Shown here: piece by piece, positions 60,258-64,000 of the stretch | Layout of the letters: each line of letters opens with the position of its first letter | Numbering within the stretch: the first letter of the stretch is position 1 | Notes under the pieces: generated by a model | What the model was told of the DNA's origin: nothing | Databases searched by the model: none | Seen by the model: only the letters and a program-made list of their open reading frames with translations | Source of the DNA: Maridesulfovibrio sp. | GTDB taxonomy: Bacteria > Desulfobacterota > Desulfovibrionia > Desulfovibrionales > Desulfovibrionaceae | Direction of reading: 5' to 3' | Assembly (NCBI RefSeq): GCF_963666665.1 | Contig: NZ_OY762999.1 | Span: 2,857,501-2,921,500 of the forward strand | DNA: 64,000 bases | Made by a program: the position numbers and the translations under genes

Positions 60258-61187
60258 CTAGTGTCTGACCACTGAGACCGGAAAATTGTATTTACTGATA
60301 GCCTGCTCAATGCGTTCAAGATCGGCATTGCTCAGTTTGGGGTCACCTTCCACCGGGTATTCCCAGCCGAGCTGAGTGTATTTGTTCACACCCATCTTGT
60401 GATAGGGAAGCAGGTCCACCCCTTTGAAATTTTTAAAATCCTGATAAGGCTTAAGCAGCTCAACCAACTGAAGGATTTCTTCTTCCCCGTCATTAACGCC
60501 CTTGAGCATGGGCATCCTGATCTTTACATTGAACCTGTTCTCAAGAAGCCAGGTCAGATTCTGGAGGATCATCTCATTACGCACACCGGTGATTTCGCGA
60601 TGGCGTTCGGAATTCATGTGTTTGACGTCAAAGAGAAAGAGGTCCACGAAAGGTGCGACCTTCTCGATGACTTCAGGGCGGGCATAACCGCAGGTTTCAA
60701 TCGCGGTGTTGATGCCGCGCTGCTTACAGGCCTGAAGAAGGCTTGCCGCAGCTTCAGGCTGAGACAGGACTTCACCGCCGCCGAGAGTGACGCCGCCGCC
60801 GGAAGTTTCATAAAACGGACGGTCTTCTTCGATGATCTCGAGCAGTTCGGAGATGGTCTTTGTTTCGCCGACGATTGCCAGTGCATTTTGCAGACAGGCG
60901 TGCTCGCATTTGCGGCAGCCGATACACTCGGCATCGCGGTTGATGAAATGTTTTCCTGCGGCGGCAATCTTGTGCACGTCCGCGGGACAGGCGGAGACAC
61001 AGGCTCCGCAATTTATACACTGATCCTTTTTGAAAAGGACCTGGTATTTTTTATACTGTCCCTCGGGATTCGAGCACCATTCACAGCGCAGGGGGCAACC
61101 CTGGAAGAATACGAGAGTTCTCACTCCCGGACCGTCGTGCATATTGTATTTCTGTACGTTGAATATCTGTGCTTTTCTTTCAATCAC
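60258..61187 (-). CDS. cutD: Choline TMA-lyase activating enzyme CutD
   Basis: 309 residues from a GTG. Radical SAM Cys31, Cys35 and Cys38 in GCPLRCEWCSNPEG; two ferredoxin-type clusters CINCGACVSACPADV and CIGCRKCEHACLQNA follow, as in glycyl radical activases with an inserted domain. GGGVTLGGGEVLSQPE is the SAM-binding GGE segment. It abstracts hydrogen from the CutC glycine to make the radical. It lies 68 bases after cutC. The ribosome site is weak. Confidence 0.95.
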   Translation of the reverse strand: MIERKAQIFNVQKYNMHDGPGVRTLVFFQGCPLRCEWCSNPEGQYKKYQVLFKKDQCINCGACVSACPADVHKIAAAGKHFINRDAECIGCRKCEHACLQNALAIVGETKTISELLEIIEEDRPFYETSGGGVTLGGGEVLSQPEAAASLLQACKQRGINTAIETCGYARPEVIEKVAPFVDLFLFDVKHMNSERHREITGVRNEMILQNLTWLLENRFNVKIRMPMLKGVNDGEEEILQLVELLKPYQDFKNFKGVDLLPYHKMGVNKYTQLGWEYPVEGDPKLSNADLERIEQAISKYNFPVSVVRH

Positions 61188-61254
61188 GGTACTTTTCTCT
61201 TGCTGCGTTGTTACTTCAAATCCCGAGGGACTTTAATTCAATCAGTAATGGATC

Positions 61255-63801
61255 TTAGATCTCATTCATCATGGTACGGCTGATGATCTCATCCTGTACG
61301 TCTTTGCAGAGCTCTACGAAGAATGCAGAGTAACCTGCTACGCGTACAACGAGGTCACGATACTTCTCGGGGTGCTTCTGAGCATCGAGAAGAGTTGCGT
61401 TATCAAGGTAGTTGAACTGCATTTCTCCGTTACCCAGTGCACTTGCAGTACGCAGCAGGGTAATGATGGAGTTTTCACCTTCGGGGGTGTCGAGCAGTCC
61501 GGACATGATCTTGAAGTTGTGAACCATACCGATGTTCATCAGATCGTTAGCCATCTTGGAAACGGACTTGATAACCGCAGTGGGTCCTTTGTAGTCCGCA
61601 CCCTGAGTCGGGCTGATACCGTCTGAAAGAGGCATCCATGCGTCACGACCGTTAGCGGAAGCGCCGAGGAGCTGACCGAACGGGGTGTTGTTGGAGATGG
61701 ACAGGGTACCGTGGCTGAGTACGGAGTACAGGGTCTTGTACTTGCGGTGCTCAGTTTCAGTGAAGTGAACGAGGTCTGCGCAGATCATATCTACGTAGTC
61801 ATCGTCGTTACCGTATTTAGGAGCGGCAAGGCAGTCAGCTTTGATCTGCTCGTAACCCTTGAATTCAGCAACGAGAGCTTCGTTCATCTGAGCGAGGGTG
61901 TACTTCTTGTCGTCGTAAACCAGCTTTTTAATGGCGGCCATGGAGTCGGCGTAAGTGGCGAGACCGGACCAGACAACGCCGGGACCGAAGTTGTACATGG
62001 CGCCGCCGGAGGCTACGTCCTTGCCGGACTCCATGGTGCCTTCGTACATAAGGGACATGAGGGGTTTAGGAGCATGATCCCTATGAACGCGCTGGGAAAT
62101 AACGGTTGCAACGCTGGTCCATTTGGTAATGTACTTGATCATTTCCTTAACGGCAGCTTCGAATTTCTCGTAGGTGTCGTAGGACTCAAGGGGACCCATA
62201 TCCGGGCAGACCTGCTTGCCGTACCAGAGGGGAACACCGTGGTTCAGAACCAGTTCGATGCAGATAGGCCACTGGGTGTAAGCGGTAGAAGTCCACTGGT
62301 AGAGACGACCGGCCTTCTGGGGTTCAACACAACCCATCAGGCAGTAGTCGCGGGCATCTTCCATGGATACGCCTTTAGCGAGCATCATCTTGATATGAGC
62401 ATCGTCAAAGTGAACTGCGGGGAAGCCCATACCGGAACGGATAACTTCAACGATTTTCTTCAGGTACTCGTGGGGAGACTTGTTGTGAACACGGGTAGCC
62501 AAAGAAGGCTGGTAGATGCGGACGTGACGTACTGCGTCCATGAGCAGGTAGGTCAGGTCGTTGGTTGCATCGTAACCTTCGCGGGTAACACCACCGACGC
62601 ACATGTTTACGAAAGGCTGGTAACCGGCGAAGAACTTGGAAGCATCTTCACTGGTGATCCACATCATTTCGGACATTTTGATGAGCATACAACCGGCGAG
62701 GTCGAAAGCTTCATATTCGGTCATGCGTCCTGCTTCGAGGTCAGCCTTGAAGAAGGGGTACATGTACTGGTCAACACGGCCGATGGACATACCGGTCTGG
62801 TTTTCTTCAACAACCAGCAGGGACTCAACAGTCCATACTGCCTGAATAGCTTCCCAGAAGGTTTCGGGCTTGTGTGCAGGTACGCGAGCGTTAACTTCAG
62901 AAATCTTGAGCAGTTCAGCTTTACGCTTAGGATCAGTTTCATGAGCGGCTTTTTCTGCTGCGTATTCGGACAGGCGCTTGGCGTAGATCATTACACCTTC
63001 TGCAGTGTCGATTACGGACTTGTAGAAGTAAATTTTATCGATGTCTTCGGGGTTCTCGTAATCGAGATGCTCGAGGTGTGCTTCAGCTTCGGCTTTGATG
63101 TCGAGCATACCTTTTTTCATAAGGATGACATCGTAACCGGGGTTGGAGTCACCACCACCGTTTACAGCGTGGTAAGAGCAATCGGAAACATAGGATTCAC
63201 CGGAGAGTTCCCAGAGACCTGCTTCGCGATACTGAGCTTCGCAGTATTCGTCGAGAGACTTGTCAGCCCAGAAGGGGAAAAGCTCTTCCTTCATGTATTT
63301 CTTGTCTTCTTCAGAAATGTAGAAGGGGTCCTGAGGGCGGGAACCGATGGTTTCCAGCTCGGATTTCATCCAGCGCCATGCGATTTCAGGAGAGAAGGAA
63401 CCGCGACGAGGTGCACCGGTGGGGTTACCTACGATGAGTTCGTGATCCTGAATTACCAGCGGAGCGGTTTCGCAGCTGGCACGGAAGCTTTTACCGCGCA
63501 GGATTGCCGGAGGAAGACCGGGGTTTGCCTTAGCAATCTCAGTCATCACGCGAGCGGACTCGACGCTGACAGAAGGAACCTGCTTGAGGAAGTTCTCTTT
63601 CAGTTTAACGTGACGATCGGTAGGACCATTGGGGATACCCTTGGTCTCATAGCAGGAGACTGCGGCTGCAGGCTGCTCTGCTTTTTCTTTGAATACCTCA
63701 GCAGAAACGCCTTCGAAAATTTTCTTCAGCGAGGCCCGTTCGGCATCGGTAAGGTTTTTTGTAGCTTCAGCAAGCTTGTTGGAAAAACTTTGAAGATCCA
63801 C
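61255..63801 (-). CDS. cutC: Choline trimethylamine-lyase CutC (type I glycyl radical enzyme)
   Basis: 848 residues from GTG with GGAGG six bases upstream. Cys491 and Glu493 lie in GCVEPQ, Gly823 in RVAGYSAFF, Asp218 in NGGGDSNPGYD, Phe397 in GYQPFVNM, Thr504 in YQWTSTAY and Tyr210 in CSYHAV. Each is two positions after the residue I recall for the D. alaskensis enzyme, so choline is the expected substrate, giving trimethylamine and acetaldehyde. It lacks the long N-terminal extension of type II enzymes. It is cargo of the microcompartment. Confidence 0.97.
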   Translation of the reverse strand: MDLQSFSNKLAEATKNLTDAERASLKKIFEGVSAEVFKEKAEQPAAAVSCYETKGIPNGPTDRHVKLKENFLKQVPSVSVESARVMTEIAKANPGLPPAILRGKSFRASCETAPLVIQDHELIVGNPTGAPRRGSFSPEIAWRWMKSELETIGSRPQDPFYISEEDKKYMKEELFPFWADKSLDEYCEAQYREAGLWELSGESYVSDCSYHAVNGGGDSNPGYDVILMKKGMLDIKAEAEAHLEHLDYENPEDIDKIYFYKSVIDTAEGVMIYAKRLSEYAAEKAAHETDPKRKAELLKISEVNARVPAHKPETFWEAIQAVWTVESLLVVEENQTGMSIGRVDQYMYPFFKADLEAGRMTEYEAFDLAGCMLIKMSEMMWITSEDASKFFAGYQPFVNMCVGGVTREGYDATNDLTYLLMDAVRHVRIYQPSLATRVHNKSPHEYLKKIVEVIRSGMGFPAVHFDDAHIKMMLAKGVSMEDARDYCLMGCVEPQKAGRLYQWTSTAYTQWPICIELVLNHGVPLWYGKQVCPDMGPLESYDTYEKFEAAVKEMIKYITKWTSVATVISQRVHRDHAPKPLMSLMYEGTMESGKDVASGGAMYNFGPGVVWSGLATYADSMAAIKKLVYDDKKYTLAQMNEALVAEFKGYEQIKADCLAAPKYGNDDDYVDMICADLVHFTETEHRKYKTLYSVLSHGTLSISNNTPFGQLLGASANGRDAWMPLSDGISPTQGADYKGPTAVIKSVSKMANDLMNIGMVHNFKIMSGLLDTPEGENSIITLLRTASALGNGEMQFNYLDNATLLDAQKHPEKYRDLVVRVAGYSAFFVELCKDVQDEIISRTMMNEI

Positions 63802-63831
63802 TGTATTTCCTCCGTTTAATGGATTTGATTC

Positions 63832-64000
63832 TTAGCGACCCGCAGGATCATCTATGGCTTCAATGGCCTTTTGCAGGATCTGTTGAATTACCTGCACCAT
63901 ATTGGAATCGTTATCTTTCACTTTATATTGACCGCCTGCCTGACCGGACTGTCCCAGCACCTCTTCAGCACGTCTCACTCCGCAACCAACCTTCCTGATG
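63832..64000 (-). CDS. C-terminal end of an unidentified microcompartment-locus protein
   Basis: Only the last 55 codons are in the window; the rest lies to the right. The end (NMVQVIQQILQKAIEAIDD) is a predicted amphipathic helix after a Gly/Gln-rich linker (GQSGQAGGQYK), which resembles a C-terminal encapsulation peptide. The stop is 30 bases before the cutC GTG, so it is part of the same operon. The product cannot be named from this piece. Confidence 0.6.
   Translation of the reverse strand, partial: IRKVGCGVRRAEEVLGQSGQAGGQYKVKDNDSNMVQVIQQILQKAIEAIDDPAGR

Noticed and set aside
61711..63819. A 702-codon open frame antisense to cutC
   Set aside because: It mirrors the biased codons of cutC, has no ribosome site or recognisable domains, and the cutC frame is certain from its catalytic residues.

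Overview
The window reads as chromosome of a marine-type, flagellated, strictly anaerobic deltaproteobacterium. Desulfovibrionaceae (Maridesulfovibrio or a close relative) is the best guess. That guess rests on gene content: a type I choline trimethylamine-lyase microcompartment locus, a tungsten-type aldehyde:ferredoxin oxidoreductase, a NifA-type sigma-54 activator, a hook operon in the order flgD-flgE-flgK-flgL-fliD, and REP-like repeats starting GCCTCCGGCGGC. No rRNA, tRNA, CRISPR array, insertion sequence or prophage was recognised. The species call is inference; no database search was possible.

Layout. (1) 1-8959 (+): the 3' part of a lipid or aryl-polyene-like biosynthetic operon. It holds an MMPL exporter end, a lipoprotein, a hot-dog dehydratase, a thioesterase, a B12-binding radical SAM enzyme, a glycosyltransferase, an LpxL-like acyltransferase, an acyl carrier protein, a ketosynthase, a ketosynthase-like partner without the active cysteine, and an AMP-forming ligase. 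(2) 9062-15492: an orphan secreted protein, a GAF/AAA+/Fis activator under a consensus -24/-12 promoter, a divergent aldehyde:ferredoxin oxidoreductase and adenine deaminase. (3) 15589-24610 (-): fliD, flgL, flgK, flgE and flgD, preceded by a zinc-finger anti-sigma factor and an ECF-type sigma factor. (4) 25136-35793 (+): a sugar operon with galT, galK, a LacI-type regulator, galM, a MalEFGK-type ABC importer, a PfkB kinase and a D-lyxose-isomerase-like enzyme, with operator-like repeats at the promoter. (5) 35868-45196: response regulator, histidine kinase and HDOD protein, a phosphatase, a Crp/Fnr regulator, DUF190, DUF554, an acetyltransferase, a glycosyltransferase-like protein and a patatin lipoprotein. 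(6) 45388-49522 (+): an iron-sulfur aldo/keto reductase and larC-larE-larB for the nickel-pincer cofactor. (7) 64000-49509 (-): a choline-degrading (GRM-type) bacterial microcompartment operon that continues beyond the right edge.

How region 7 works: CutD activates CutC, which splits choline to trimethylamine and acetaldehyde. The aldehyde dehydrogenase makes acetyl-CoA, a PduL-type enzyme makes acetyl phosphate, and the iron alcohol dehydrogenase can make ethanol. Three single-domain hexamer-type shell proteins (one with a long tail), a EutS-like permuted shell protein, two PduT-like tandem shell proteins, a EutN-type vertex protein and a PduS-like flavo/iron-sulfur protein build the shell and its redox link. 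Hairpins and REP-like elements between genes of this operon probably tune the ratio of shell to enzyme.

The points most worth following are: the mixed composition of the polyene/lipid operon; the shell protein with a Rho-N/SAP-like tail; an intrinsic terminator inside the microcompartment operon; a repeated DGGKTW module shared by FlgK and FlgL; three 12-bp-phased repeats over the gal promoter; and a sigma-54 promoter placed so that its transcript would be leaderless.
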